Source: Chelatococcus sp. (lineage in GTDB: Bacteria > Pseudomonadota > Alphaproteobacteria > Rhizobiales > Beijerinckiaceae). From it: a stretch of DNA of 19,583 nucleotides. The notes below the pieces were generated by a model. The model made no database searches, was not told where the DNA came from, and saw only the letters and a list, made by a program, of their open reading frames with translations. Location of the stretch: contig QFQY01000074.1 of the NCBI GenBank assembly GCA_003248805.1, positions 1-19,583 of the forward strand. Reading direction: 5' to 3'. Shown piece after piece: positions 7,031 to 15,775 of the stretch (positions are counted from its first letter, which is position 1; each line of letters begins with the position of its first letter). Both the position numbers and the translations under genes were made by a program.

Positions 7031-8793
7031 GGGTGGTCGCGGCCTCGTCCCAGGCGCGGGAGGCGCGTGCCTTCCGCTTCGGTGCGCTCTGGCTCGCCGT
7101 GCCCGGCCTGCTGTTCCTAGCCGTCTTCTTCGTCTGGCCGGTGGCGCAGCTTTTGGGCCTGAGCCTGTTCGATCCCGACAGCGGCAAGCCCTCGATCGCG
7201 ACCTATGAGCGGATCGTGGCGACCGACGTCTATCTTCGCGTGCTCGGCATCACCTTCCGCATCGCCGGCTACACCGCGCTGTATTCGCTGCTGATCGGTT
7301 ATCCGCTCGCCTACTGGCTGTCGCGCCTGCCCGACATGTATCGCGGCCGCATGCTGCTCTTCGTCATGGTGCCGTTCTGGACGAGCTATCTCGTCAAGAC
7401 CTTCGCCTGGATGATCGTGCTCGGTCGCAGCGGCATCATCAATTCGCTGGCCATGGGCTCCGGTATCGTCGACCAGCCTCTGCCGCTGCTGCACAACGAG
7501 TTCGGCGTCATGGTCGGCATGGTCCACGCCATGGTGCCGCTGGCGGTGATGACGATGCTGCCGGTGATGGCCGGCATCGACCGCCGGCTCGTGCAGGCGG
7601 CGCAGACCTTGGGCGCCTCGCCGGCGCACGCTTTCTGGCTGGTCTATTTCAAGCTGTCGCTGCCGGGCGTCGCCGCCGCAGGGCTGCTCGTCTTCATCTC
7701 CTCGCTCGGCTTCTTCATCGTGCCCGCCTTCCTCGGCGGACGCCGCGAGACGATGCTGGCGCAGCTCATCATCACCCAGGTGCAGGAGTTGCTGAACTGG
7801 CCCTTCGCCGGCGCGCTCGCGGCGATGATGCTGGCGGCGGCGCTGGTCTCCTGCTGGGTCTATGACCGGGTCTTCGGCATCTCGACCATCGCCGGCGGCA
7901 CGGCGCAGGTCGGTACGGGGCGCATCCGCGATCTCGGCCTCGCGGTGCTCGGCCTCGTCGCCCGGCTGGCGGGAGCGGTCGCCGCGGCGACGCAGGCGCT
8001 GCTCGGACGGAAGGGGGCGGGGCTTCTGCTGCCGGCCTTCGCCTGGCTTGTCATCGGGTTCCTCGTCCTGCCGACGCTGCTTGTCATCCCGCTCGCCTTC
8101 ACCTCCTCGCAATTCCTCGAATTCCCGCCGCCCGGCTATGGGCTGACCTGGTTCCGGACCTATTTCGAATCCCCGCTCTGGATCCAGGCGACGATCCGCT
8201 CCTTCCTGGTCGCCTTCGCGACGGCCATCGCGGCCACCGCCATCGGCGGCTTCACGGCGCTGGCGCTCGCCAACAGCCGCACGCGCTGGAGCGGGCTGAT
8301 CTTCGCCTTCTTTCTCGCGCCGATGATCGTGCCGCGCATCGTCATCGCGGTCGGGCTTTTTTATCTGTTCGCCCGCATCGGGCTGGTCGCGACCGATCTC
8401 GGCTTGATCATCGGCCACACCGTGCTGGCCATCCCCTTCGCGCTGGTCACCATGGCGGCGGTGTTGAAGAGCTATGACCAACGCCTCGACCAGGCTGCGG
8501 CGACGCTCGGCGCCAACCGGCTGAAGACGCTGACCGGCGTGACGATTCCGCTGGTCAAGGGAGGCCTCGTCGCGGCCTTCCTGTTCTCCTTCATCACCTC
8601 CTTCGACGAACTCACCATCGCGATCTTCGTTAGCGGCGGGGTCAAGACCACTTTGCCCAAGCAGATGTGGGACGACATGATCCTCCAGCTCAACCCGACG
8701 CTCGCGGCGGTGTCCGTGGTCGTCTTCGTCGTGGTGACGGTGATGCTGCTGGTGGCCGAGCGCTTCCGCTCCTCATCCTCTTCCGCTTCCTGA
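7027..8793 (+). CDS. Fused PotB-PotC-type ABC transporter permease
   Basis: At 588 residues this is about twice the usual length and contains two complete binding-protein-dependent permease domains in one chain. The first domain has its EAA coupling loop at about 190-213 (QAAQTLGASPAHAF, then a SLPGV end). The second has its own at about 489-513 (QAAATLGANRLKTL, then IPLVKGGL). A linker at about 285-330 joins them. Each domain has about six hydrophobic segments, the first beginning LWLAVPGLLFLAVFFVWPVA (21-40). Two EAA loops in one polypeptide would give the full membrane channel for one ATPase dimer. I see no frameshift or stop at the junction, so the fusion appears real. The C-terminus ends in a Ser-rich tail. 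Confidence 0.9.
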   Translation: MRVVAASSQAREARAFRFGALWLAVPGLLFLAVFFVWPVAQLLGLSLFDPDSGKPSIATYERIVATDVYLRVLGITFRIAGYTALYSLLIGYPLAYWLSRLPDMYRGRMLLFVMVPFWTSYLVKTFAWMIVLGRSGIINSLAMGSGIVDQPLPLLHNEFGVMVGMVHAMVPLAVMTMLPVMAGIDRRLVQAAQTLGASPAHAFWLVYFKLSLPGVAAAGLLVFISSLGFFIVPAFLGGRRETMLAQLIITQVQELLNWPFAGALAAMMLAAALVSCWVYDRVFGISTIAGGTAQVGTGRIRDLGLAVLGLVARLAGAVAAATQALLGRKGAGLLLPAFAWLVIGFLVLPTLLVIPLAFTSSQFLEFPPPGYGLTWFRTYFESPLWIQATIRSFLVAFATAIAATAIGGFTALALANSRTRWSGLIFAFFLAPMIVPRIVIAVGLFYLFARIGLVATDLGLIIGHTVLAIPFALVTMAAVLKSYDQRLDQAAATLGANRLKTLTGVTIPLVKGGLVAAFLFSFITSFDELTIAIFVSGGVKTTLPKQMWDDMILQLNPTLAAVSVVVFVVVTVMLLVAERFRSSSSSAS

Positions 8794-8819
8794 ATTTCGT
8801 GCGAACCGAACGACCGACC

Positions 8820-10349
8820 ATGATTCCCAGCGACGATGCCGGCTTTGTCGACCTCCTGACGCAATGCGCCGCCCGCGATCCCGACCGCATCTATGCGCGC
8901 TATTGCGGCGAGCCGTTGACCTATCGCGCCGTTGAGCGCAGCTCCGCCGCCGTCGCCGCCCACTTGCGGGCGCGCGGACTGCAGCCGGGAGACCGCGTCG
9001 CGGTGATGATGCGCAATTCCGTCGCGGCCATCGCCGTCGTGTTCGGCCTGGCTCGGGCGGGGATCGCCTGGGTCCCGGTGAACGCTCAGCAGCGCGGCGA
9101 GGGGCTGCGCTATCTGCTGACCCATTCGCAGCCCAAGCTCATCGTCGTTGACGAGGATTTCGCGCCGCTCGTCACGGAAGCGCTGTCGGGAGCGGAGGTG
9201 CCGCCCCTGCTGCGCCGGGGCCCTGAGCTCGACCGCATTCTGGCCGAGCCGGCTGCATTCGCGGAGCCTGCGCCCGCTCCCGACGACGTGTTCGCGATCA
9301 TGTACACCTCAGGCACGACGGGACGGCCCAAGGGCGTCGTCGTCTCGCACCGCATGTTGCGGCTGGCCGCGGAGGGCGTGGGGCGCGTGTCGGCGGCGCA
9401 GCCGGGCGAGGTCTTCTTCGTCTGGGAGCCGCTCTATCATATCGGCGGCGCGCAGCTGCTGCCGCTGCCGATGATCCGCGACGTGACGCTCGGTATGGTC
9501 GACCGCTTCAGCGCCAGCCGCTTCTGGGGCCAGGTCAAGGCCGAGGGCGCGACCCATATCCACCATCTCGGCGGCATCCTGCAGATCCTGCTGAAACAGC
9601 CCGAGAGCCCGCTCGACCGGACGCATGGCGTCCGGATTTCCTGGGGCGGCGGCTGCCCAGCCGATATCTGGCCGCTGTTTCGCGATCGCTTCGGTATCGA
9701 GATCCGCGAATGCTACGGCATGACGGAGGCTTCCAGCATCACCACCTGCAACGACAACGGCGTCGTCGGGTCCGTGGGCAAGCCGATGCCCTGGTTCACG
9801 GTCAGGCTGCTGCGGCCGGACGGCACGCCGGTCGCTACGGCTGAGCGCGGCGAGATCGTCGTCGAGACCGATATCCCCGGCGCGATTTTCCCCGGCTATC
9901 TCGACAATCCCGATGCGACCGCGAAGGCCCTGCGCGGTGGTGTGCTCCACACCGGTGATCTCGGTTCATGGGACGCTGAGGGCAACCTCTTTTTCCATGG
10001 CCGCATGACCGACAGCGTGCGCTGCAAGGGCGAGAACGTTTCGGCCTGGGAGGTCGAGCATGTCGCGGCCGAGCACGAGGACATCGAGGACTGCGCGATG
10101 ATCGGCGTCGCGTCGGATGTCGGCGAGCAGGACATCAAGCTCTTCGTCAAGCCGCGCGAGGGCGCGACGATCGACGAGGCCGCGCTCTCGGACTGGCTCG
10201 CAGCCCGCCTCGCGCCCTATCAGAACCCGCGCTACATCGCCTTCGTCGACGAGTTCGAGCGCACGGCGAGCCAGCGCATCATGAAGCACAAGCTCTCGCC
10301 CCGGCTCGACGACGCCTGGGACCGCGCCGCGCTGGCGATGGTGCGCTGA
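8820..10349 (+). CDS. CaiC-like acyl-CoA ligase 1 (class I adenylate-forming enzyme)
   Basis: This 509-residue AMP-dependent ligase has the phosphate loop YTSGTTGRPKG (162-172), the YGMTE motif (299-303), HTGD (377-380) and the hinge segment with GRMTDSVRCKGENVSAWEVE (394-413). It should convert a carboxylic acid, ATP and CoA to an acyl-CoA. The C-terminal A10 loop reads RTASQRIMKHKL, with Arg486 where the catalytic lysine normally sits. It is clearly a paralogue of the ligase at 16743-18290, sharing FSASxFW, THIHxLGG, LLKQPxSP and WGGGCP. The frame opens at 8667, but that stretch is the permease gene read in another frame; ATG at 8820 starts the conserved domain. No strong ribosome site is visible. 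It probably activates the acid imported by the Pot-type system. Confidence 0.88.
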   Translation: MIPSDDAGFVDLLTQCAARDPDRIYARYCGEPLTYRAVERSSAAVAAHLRARGLQPGDRVAVMMRNSVAAIAVVFGLARAGIAWVPVNAQQRGEGLRYLLTHSQPKLIVVDEDFAPLVTEALSGAEVPPLLRRGPELDRILAEPAAFAEPAPAPDDVFAIMYTSGTTGRPKGVVVSHRMLRLAAEGVGRVSAAQPGEVFFVWEPLYHIGGAQLLPLPMIRDVTLGMVDRFSASRFWGQVKAEGATHIHHLGGILQILLKQPESPLDRTHGVRISWGGGCPADIWPLFRDRFGIEIRECYGMTEASSITTCNDNGVVGSVGKPMPWFTVRLLRPDGTPVATAERGEIVVETDIPGAIFPGYLDNPDATAKALRGGVLHTGDLGSWDAEGNLFFHGRMTDSVRCKGENVSAWEVEHVAAEHEDIEDCAMIGVASDVGEQDIKLFVKPREGATIDEAALSDWLAARLAPYQNPRYIAFVDEFERTASQRIMKHKLSPRLDDAWDRAALAMVR

Positions 10350-10350
10350 C

Positions 10351-11433
10351 ATGAGCTCCTGCGACATCCTGATCTCGGGCACCGGCGCCTTCGCCGCCCG
10401 CATCGCCTTCGACATCGCCGCGGTGGCGACCGACCCGGTCGAGGTCGTCATCGCCGGGCGCAACCACAGCCGGTTGAGCTGGCTGCGCACGGCGGCGAAC
10501 GCCCGGGCCGCGATGTTCGGCAGCAAGGCGCGGTTCTCCGCCCATACGGTGGATCTGCTCGCCCGCGATGCGTCCGACGAGCTGCTTGCCGCGACCAACC
10601 CGCGCATCCTCGTGCAGGCGGCCTCGATCCAGACCTCGCAGATCATCGCCCAGACGGGCAACGCCTGGACAAGGCTGGTGGCGGAGGGCGGTCTCAGCGC
10701 CACCGCGGTCTTCCAGGCGCTGATCAGCTCGCGCGTCGCGGCGGCGATCGCGCGGCGCGGCCAGCCAGTGACCCTGATCAACTGCAGCTTTCCCGATGTC
10801 GTCAACGGCCTGATCACGGCGCAGGGCCATCAGGTCGCCTGCGGCATGGGCAATGTCGCGATCCTGTCGAATGCCTTCGCCGGCTCGGCCAGCGTGCCGC
10901 GCGGAGCCGCCGTCAAGGTGCTCGCGCATTACCAGAATCTGGCCGCCTGGCGTCAGCCGCCGGATCGGAGATCAGGCCGGGCGCCGCGCGTCTGGATCGA
11001 GGGGACTGAGGTCGAGGATGTCTTCGCGCGTTTCGCCGACATCCAGCTGACGCCCGAGCCGGTCATCGAGATATCCGGCGCCAGCGGCGTGCCGATGCTG
11101 CTCGCCATGGCCGGCGGCCGGGACTGGTCGGGCCATGTGCCGGGGCCCAACGGCCTGCCCGGGGGCTATCCGGTGCGGCTTTCGCAGGGCGAGCTAGCGC
11201 TTGATCTGCCGGCGGGGCTCAGCGAGGCCGAGGCCATCGCCTGGAACGCGTCATTCGAGACGCAAAGCGGCATGACCATCGGCCTCGATGGCACGGTGCG
11301 CTTTACCGGGATCCTGCGCGACCGTCTCGTTGCCCAGCATCCGGCGCTGGTTGGCGGTTTTGCCGTCCGCGATCTCGAGTCGGTTTGTTACGACTTGCTC
11401 CAGTTGCGCGATCGGCTGATCGCGACGCCCTGA
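10351..11433 (+). CDS. Unrecognised Rossmann-fold protein, probable NAD(P)-dependent dehydrogenase
   Basis: I cannot assign this 360-residue protein to a named family. It starts with a beta strand and glycine motif (DILISGTGAFAAR, residues 5-17), then EVVIAGRN, in which the Arg after the second strand suggests NADP or NAD binding. A later stretch ending TLINCSFPDVVNGLI resembles the segment where malate/lactate dehydrogenases carry NPVD, with a GMGN motif shortly after. The C-terminal 150 residues include a segment ending GRDWSGHVPGPNGLPGGYPV that I do not recognise. It starts 1 bp after the ligase stop and is the last gene before the terminator, so it belongs to the operon and may act on the imported compound or on a product of CoA activation. 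Confidence 0.75.
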   Translation: MSSCDILISGTGAFAARIAFDIAAVATDPVEVVIAGRNHSRLSWLRTAANARAAMFGSKARFSAHTVDLLARDASDELLAATNPRILVQAASIQTSQIIAQTGNAWTRLVAEGGLSATAVFQALISSRVAAAIARRGQPVTLINCSFPDVVNGLITAQGHQVACGMGNVAILSNAFAGSASVPRGAAVKVLAHYQNLAAWRQPPDRRSGRAPRVWIEGTEVEDVFARFADIQLTPEPVIEISGASGVPMLLAMAGGRDWSGHVPGPNGLPGGYPVRLSQGELALDLPAGLSEAEAIAWNASFETQSGMTIGLDGTVRFTGILRDRLVAQHPALVGGFAVRDLESVCYDLLQLRDRLIATP

Positions 11434-11510
11434 TCGACGGCCGGCAGTCTCGCGCGCGTCTCGAGACGGGCTGACAGCCGGGCGCCAACCGGATCCGTCG
11501 TTTCGACAAG

Positions 11511-11542
11511 AAAGGCCGTTGACGGCGTCGTCAACGGCCTTT
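11511..11542. terminator. Bidirectional hairpin terminator between convergent operons
   Basis: AAAGGCCGTTGACG (11511-11524), a GCGT loop, and CGTCAACGGCCTTT (11529-11542) form a perfect 14-bp stem. It lies between the end of the plus-strand operon (11433) and the stop of the minus-strand binding-protein gene (11549). The stem has A on one side and T on the other, so it can terminate transcription in both directions. The T-run is only three bases. Confidence 0.85.
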
Positions 11543-11548
11543 CGTCTG

Positions 11549-13144
11549 TCATTGCGCCGTGCGGTGGACGTCCGTCGCCAGCGTCAACTCGTCGATCCGG
11601 GGATCGTAGCGCAGCGTGCTGCGCGTCGCCCAGATGTTCTTGAAGTGATAGAGCGGGATGATCGAGACGTCGCGGGAGACGAGCTTGACGGCGTCCAGAA
11701 CGAGCTTCTCGCGCTTGGCGTCGTCGACCTCGCCGATCGCCGCCACCGTCAGGGCATCGAGCGCAGGATTGGAATACTGGGCCCAGTTGTAGAGGCCCCA
11801 GCCGGTCGCCTGGCTGCGGGTCGCCAGCAGGTCGCGCAGCAGGCCCGTGCCCTCCATGGAGTTGTTGCTCCAACTGCCGAGATAGGCGGCGAACTGGCTC
11901 TTGGCGCCGCGCGAGGAATAGACGCTGAACGGCATCGCATCGATAGCGACCTCGACGCCGATCCGGCTCCACATCTGCGCCAGCGCCTGGGCAACCTCGA
12001 CGCTGTAGGGCGTCCGGTCATTGGCCGTGGACAGCGTCAGCTTGAAGCCGTCCGGAAAGCCGGCCTCGGTGAGGAGCTTCTTGGCCTTCTGCATGTCGTA
12101 GGTGGGGACCGGGGTCTTGGGATCATGCCCGAGGATGCCGGCCGGCAGCCACTGTCCCGTCGGCGTCGCGGTGCCCAGAACGACGCGGTCGGCAATACCG
12201 ACCCGGTTGATCGCCAGAGAGAGCGCCTCGCGGACCTTCTGGTTCGTCAACGGCGACGGCTCGATCTTCGCCCCCTTCTTGTCGAGGATCGCAGGCGCAT
12301 CCGGCGCCGGCTGGATCATCGGCACGACGTAGTTGACGCGCATGCCGGCCACCTCCGCGACCTTGACCTTGTCGGAGGACTGGAGGCGAGGGAGGTCGCT
12401 GGCTGAGGGCGAGTCGATCACGTCGATGTCGCCCGCCAGCAGAGCCGCGGTCCGGACGGCGACGTTGGGGATCAGCCGCAGCGTCACGCTCGTCCAGTCG
12501 CTCTGCTTGCCCCACCAACTGTCGTTGCGGACGAACTCGATGCGCTCGCCCGGCGTATAGCCCGAGAACTTGAAGGGGCCCGTGCCGATGGCCGCCTTGC
12601 CGCTGTTGTAGTCGGCGGTGGTCGCGTCCTGCCCCGCGTGGCGCGAGACGATGGCCAGGCGTGTCAGGTCGCTCGGCAGGTTCGGGATCGGGGTCTTGGT
12701 CGTCAGGCGGATCAGATGCGGCCCGGCGACCTCGACGCCGGTGATCGGCCGAATGATGCCGGCGAAGCCGCCGAGATTGTTGGGCACATCGAGCGCACGC
12801 TTCAGGGTGAAGGCGACATCGTCGGCCGTGAAGGGCTTGCCGTCATGCCAGGTGACGCCTTCGCGCAGGGTGAATTCCCAGACGGTCGGCGACACGGAGC
12901 GCCATGCGGTCGCCAGCCCCGGCGCGAGCTTCCCGTCCGCCATGCGATCGACCAGCCGATCGAACATGTGGAAGGCGACGAGGTTGTTGGGCGTCGTGGA
13001 ATAGAAGTGCGGGTCGAGCGAATTGACCGATCCGCCCAGCCCGATGGTCAGCTTTTCGGCATGGGCGGCGCTCAGGCTCATCGCGAAAGCCGCTGCGCCG
13101 AGCAGAAGCGGCATACGCAGGCGGGTCGTTAGCAAAGAAGCCAT
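11549..13144 (-). CDS. Family-5 ABC transporter substrate-binding protein (DppA/OppA-like)
   Basis: This 531-residue periplasmic receptor has a Sec signal peptide, MASLLTTRLRMPLLLGAAAF then AMSLSAAHA, with a probable cut before EKLTIGLGG. The mature start (LTIGLGGSVNSLDPHFY) and internal VWEFTLREGVTWHDGKPFTA are hallmarks of SBP family 5, whose members bind peptides, opines, sugars or other solutes. ATG at 13144 is preferred over upstream in-frame codons because AGGGG lies 6 bases before it and the signal peptide then starts normally. The matching DppB-type permease begins at 18300 on the other strand, so the transporter genes are split around the regulator, ligases and crotonase. The gene has its own promoter and operator immediately upstream. 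Confidence 0.92.
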   Translation of the reverse strand: MASLLTTRLRMPLLLGAAAFAMSLSAAHAEKLTIGLGGSVNSLDPHFYSTTPNNLVAFHMFDRLVDRMADGKLAPGLATAWRSVSPTVWEFTLREGVTWHDGKPFTADDVAFTLKRALDVPNNLGGFAGIIRPITGVEVAGPHLIRLTTKTPIPNLPSDLTRLAIVSRHAGQDATTADYNSGKAAIGTGPFKFSGYTPGERIEFVRNDSWWGKQSDWTSVTLRLIPNVAVRTAALLAGDIDVIDSPSASDLPRLQSSDKVKVAEVAGMRVNYVVPMIQPAPDAPAILDKKGAKIEPSPLTNQKVREALSLAINRVGIADRVVLGTATPTGQWLPAGILGHDPKTPVPTYDMQKAKKLLTEAGFPDGFKLTLSTANDRTPYSVEVAQALAQMWSRIGVEVAIDAMPFSVYSSRGAKSQFAAYLGSWSNNSMEGTGLLRDLLATRSQATGWGLYNWAQYSNPALDALTVAAIGEVDDAKREKLVLDAVKLVSRDVSIIPLYHFKNIWATRSTLRYDPRIDELTLATDVHRTAQ

Positions 13145-13158
13145 GATCATCCCCTGTT

Positions 13159-13175
13159 TTATTGTAATACAATAA
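13159..13175. promoter_or_regulatory. Operator C: perfect inverted repeat upstream of the family-5 binding protein
   Basis: TTATTGTA-A-TACAATAA is a perfect 8-1-8 inverted repeat, 14 bp upstream of the start. It differs from the TATCGCA-type sites only by C-to-T and G-to-A changes in each half, and it closely matches the site at 16677-16693. It likely binds the second IclR protein. It begins 5 bp downstream of the predicted -10 and so covers the expected transcription start, which suits repression. Confidence 0.75.
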
Positions 13176-13180
13176 TTAAT

Positions 13181-13209
13181 ATTTGAAGACAATTTCTGTG
13201 AGCTGTCAA
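13181..13209 (-). promoter_or_regulatory. Promoter of the family-5 binding-protein gene
   Basis: On the minus strand a perfect -35 hexamer TTGACA (13204-13209) is followed after 17 bp by TCAAAT (13181-13186), a 4/6 match to TATAAT. The -35 sits inside a small inverted repeat CTGTC-AA-GACAG (13203-13214). Operator C follows directly downstream. Confidence 0.55.
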
Positions 13210-13330
13210 GACAGGCCTGCGGCGCGGCGCTGCCGTGTGTCAGCGCGCTGGAAGCGTGGCTCAGTAAAAGGGCGTGCGCAGGCGAGGGGAGCCGCGACGG
13301 CTCGCCCGGCAGGCATCGATGGAGCGAGGA

Positions 13331-14164
13331 TCAGGCGCTGAGCGTCTCGGTGGCGCGTGCGGCGGCTGCGACGACCAGCGGTGCCAGATCCCGGATCGCA
13401 GCCGGGCGCTCGAAGCGGGTCGTCAGCGTCGAGAGATTGATTGCGCCGACGGCACGGCCAGCCCGGTCATGTACGGCGGCCGAGACCGAGATCGAGCCCT
13501 GCTCCATGCTTTTCTCGGTGACGGCGAAGCCCTCGGCTTTGACCGCTTCGAGCATGCGCATCATTTCGGTGGCGTCCTTCGCCCGCGTGCGACCCGGAAC
13601 CGATTCATGCGAGGCGTTCCAGATTTTTTCGATATGGGCTGGCGCGGAATGCCCGAGCAGGACCTGGCCTGAAGACGAGGACAGCGCCGGGAATCGGGTG
13701 CCGACGGGCAAGTTGATCGAGGAGATATGGGTGCTGGCGATGGTTGCGATGATGACGATGTCGGCGCGATCGACCTCGACCCAGGAGATCGTCTCGCGCG
13801 TGCGCTCGGCGAGGTCGCGCATGGCGGGATAGGCGGCGTCGAGCGCGGTGTTGGACGAGACGATGCTCTGAGCGAAGCGGAAGACCTTCTTGGCCAGGGT
13901 GTAGCGCTTGGTCTGCTCGTCCCGGTCGAGATAGCCCAGACGCTCGAGCGTATAGATGAAGCGCTGCGAGGCGCTGCGGCCGAGCCCGGTGCGGATCGCG
14001 ATGTCCGACAGGCTCAAGCTCGCCGTGGTCTTGTCGAAGGTCTCCAGAACCTTCATCGCCTTGCCGACGGAGGCGACGAACAGACGTTCGTCGATCTCCC
14101 CGGCCGCGGCGCCGGTATCCTTCGGCGACAGTGTCTGGCTTCTATTCGTCGTGGCGTCCGGCAT
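13331..14164 (-). CDS. IclR-family transcriptional regulator 2
   Basis: This 277-residue IclR protein has a winged helix-turn-helix at about residues 30-90 (SLSLSDIAIRTGLGRSASQR covers the key helices) and an effector domain extending to the C-terminus, including an INLSTLTTRF strand near the end. ATG at 14164 has AAGG about 5 bases upstream. It lies 57 bp behind the MatB-like ligase on the same strand and is probably co-transcribed with the crotonase and that ligase, which would make it autoregulated through operator D. It is a diverged paralogue of the regulator at 3071-3913, and the operators near each differ in the same systematic way. Confidence 0.9.
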   Translation of the reverse strand: MPDATTNRSQTLSPKDTGAAAGEIDERLFVASVGKAMKVLETFDKTTASLSLSDIAIRTGLGRSASQRFIYTLERLGYLDRDEQTKRYTLAKKVFRFAQSIVSSNTALDAAYPAMRDLAERTRETISWVEVDRADIVIIATIASTHISSINLPVGTRFPALSSSSGQVLLGHSAPAHIEKIWNASHESVPGRTRAKDATEMMRMLEAVKAEGFAVTEKSMEQGSISVSAAVHDRAGRAVGAINLSTLTTRFERPAAIRDLAPLVVAAAARATETLSA

Positions 14165-14193
14165 TGCGCCTTCTTGCTTTCCTGTCGATGGGG

Positions 14194-14219
14194 CGCAGCG
14201 TTAGCATTTTTGCGCTGCG
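14194..14219. other. Short hairpin between the MatB-like ligase and IclR 2
   Basis: CGCAGCG (14194-14200) and CGCTGCG (14213-14219) can pair over a 12-base loop, in the 57-bp gap after the ligase stop. It could be a weak attenuating hairpin or part of a separate IclR promoter. There is no convincing T-run, so I do not call it a terminator. Confidence 0.35.
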
Positions 14220-14221
14220 TC

Positions 14222-15751
14222 TCAAACCCGGTCGCCCCAGCCCCGCAACTGATCTGCGAAACGCTGTTTGAGCAGGTTTTTCTGTATTTTTCCCAATGTG
14301 TTGCGCGGCATTTCGGAGATGATCTCGATCCGCTTGGGAACCTTGTATCCGGCCAGCGAGCGCTTGAGAGCATCGATTGCCGCGCGCGCATCGAAATCCG
14401 CAGCCGCAGGCGTCAGCTGAACGACGGCAATGACCGCTTCACCGAAATCCACATGGGGGATGCCGATCACGGCGCATTCGGCCACACCGTCCAGTGCATT
14501 GACGGCCGCCTCGACCTCCTTGGGATAGACATTGAGCCCACCCGAGATGATCAGGTCGGCGCCACGCCCGAGCACGCTGACATAACCCTTCGCGTCCCGT
14601 CGCCCGAAATCGCCGGTGCGGAACCAGCCGTCGCGGAAGGACGCGGCGGTTTTGGCGGGATCTTGCCAGTAGCCGAGGAATGGGTAGGGCTGGCGCAGTT
14701 CGATCATGCCGACGGTCTCCGCCGGCACGACCTCGCCCTGTTCGTCGACGATGCGAACCTCTGATCCCGGCAGCGGCAGTCCTGAGGTGTCGGGCTGACG
14801 AACCTCGTCGAGCCGGTTCGACGTCGCGATCAGGACTTCGGTGAGGCCATAGCGGTCGAGCAGGCGATGGCCGGTTCGCGCCGCGAAGGCCTCGAACGCG
14901 TCGGGACGCATCGGGGCCGAGCCCGTCACGAACAGACGCATCCCGCTGCACAGCTCGCGGTTGAACCGGGGGTCGGCCATCAGCCGGCTGTAATAGGTCG
15001 GCACGCCCGCGAAGATCGTGGCGCGCGGGAGCTGGGCCAGCACGCTTTCGGTCTCGAATTTCGGCAGCAGGATCATCGACGCCCCGCCCGCCAGAGCCGG
15101 CGTCGTCGTCCCGAACAGACCATAGGCCATCGGGTTGGCGTGCAGCAGCGTATCGGCCTCGGTGATCCCCCAGCACGACGCTAGCGAGCGCGCATTCCAG
15201 ATCACGGCTCCGGCGGAGAGGAGGGCGCCCTTGGGCCGCCCGGTCGTGCCGGAGGTGTAGACCATCGCGTTCGGGTCGGATGGCGCGATCGACTCGAGGG
15301 GGCTCCGGCCGGGCACCGTCGCGCTGCGTTCGGGGAGGGTGCCCGCCCCGCCGGCATCGAGCGTCAGGACGGAACAGACTGCGGCACTGGCGACACCGTT
15401 CCGGCTCGGATCGCAGACGACCAGTTTTGGCCGCGCATCTCCGAGGATATGGCTGACCTCGCCATCGGTCAGGCCGATGTGCACGGGCACGTAGACGGCG
15501 CCCAGGCGGCAGACGGCGAGGTAGAGTAGAACGGCTTCGGGCGACTTCTCGAGAATGCCCGCGACGAAATCGCCCTTAGCGACCCCCTCGCTCGCCAGCA
15601 GATCGGCGTAGCGGGTGGTGATGCCGGGTACGTCCCCATAACGGACCACGCGGCCATCCGCGTTCTCCATGAAGATGCGCTTCGGATCGCGCGCGCCGCC
15701 GATCAAAGCAGCGAAGACGTTCGCATCCTCGGGCACGGTGATGACGGCCAT
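14222..15751 (-). CDS. MatB-like (malonyl-CoA synthetase-type) acyl-CoA ligase
   Basis: This 509-residue class I adenylate-forming enzyme has the phosphate loop YTSGTTGRPKG (165-175), RTGD (378-381) and a canonical A10 loop MPRNTLGKIQKNLL with catalytic Lys488. GVPTYYSRLM (249-258), LLDRYGLTE (297-305) followed by ATSN, and the PRNTLGKIQKN ending closely resemble malonyl/methylmalonyl-CoA synthetases. Family members that I recall have HTHGLF where this protein has MAYGLF (208-213), and YGMTET where it has YGLTEV. The substrate may therefore differ from malonate. The start has AGGA 7 bases upstream. It lies 24 bp behind the crotonase of the same operon, suggesting sequential steps. Confidence 0.85.
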   Translation of the reverse strand: MAVITVPEDANVFAALIGGARDPKRIFMENADGRVVRYGDVPGITTRYADLLASEGVAKGDFVAGILEKSPEAVLLYLAVCRLGAVYVPVHIGLTDGEVSHILGDARPKLVVCDPSRNGVASAAVCSVLTLDAGGAGTLPERSATVPGRSPLESIAPSDPNAMVYTSGTTGRPKGALLSAGAVIWNARSLASCWGITEADTLLHANPMAYGLFGTTTPALAGGASMILLPKFETESVLAQLPRATIFAGVPTYYSRLMADPRFNRELCSGMRLFVTGSAPMRPDAFEAFAARTGHRLLDRYGLTEVLIATSNRLDEVRQPDTSGLPLPGSEVRIVDEQGEVVPAETVGMIELRQPYPFLGYWQDPAKTAASFRDGWFRTGDFGRRDAKGYVSVLGRGADLIISGGLNVYPKEVEAAVNALDGVAECAVIGIPHVDFGEAVIAVVQLTPAAADFDARAAIDALKRSLAGYKVPKRIEIISEMPRNTLGKIQKNLLKQRFADQLRGWGDRV

Positions 15752-15775
15752 CGTGTCGTCCTGCTGATATCGGCG

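Noticed and set aside
7117..8481. Long minus-strand open frame antisense to the fused permease
   Set aside because: Its product is a run of charged residues (Asp, Glu, Arg, Gln, His), the mirror of hydrophobic membrane codons; no domain or ribosome site.
8667..8819. N-terminal extension of CaiC-like ligase 1 overlapping the permease gene
   Set aside because: The stretch mostly overlaps the end of the permease in another frame, has Arg/Gly-rich composition, and precedes a normal ligase N-terminus at ATG 8820.
13203..13214. CTGTC-AA-GACAG inverted repeat as an extra operator
   Set aside because: The other TTGACA boxes here are not part of such a repeat, so it is probably a chance extension of the -35 hexamer.
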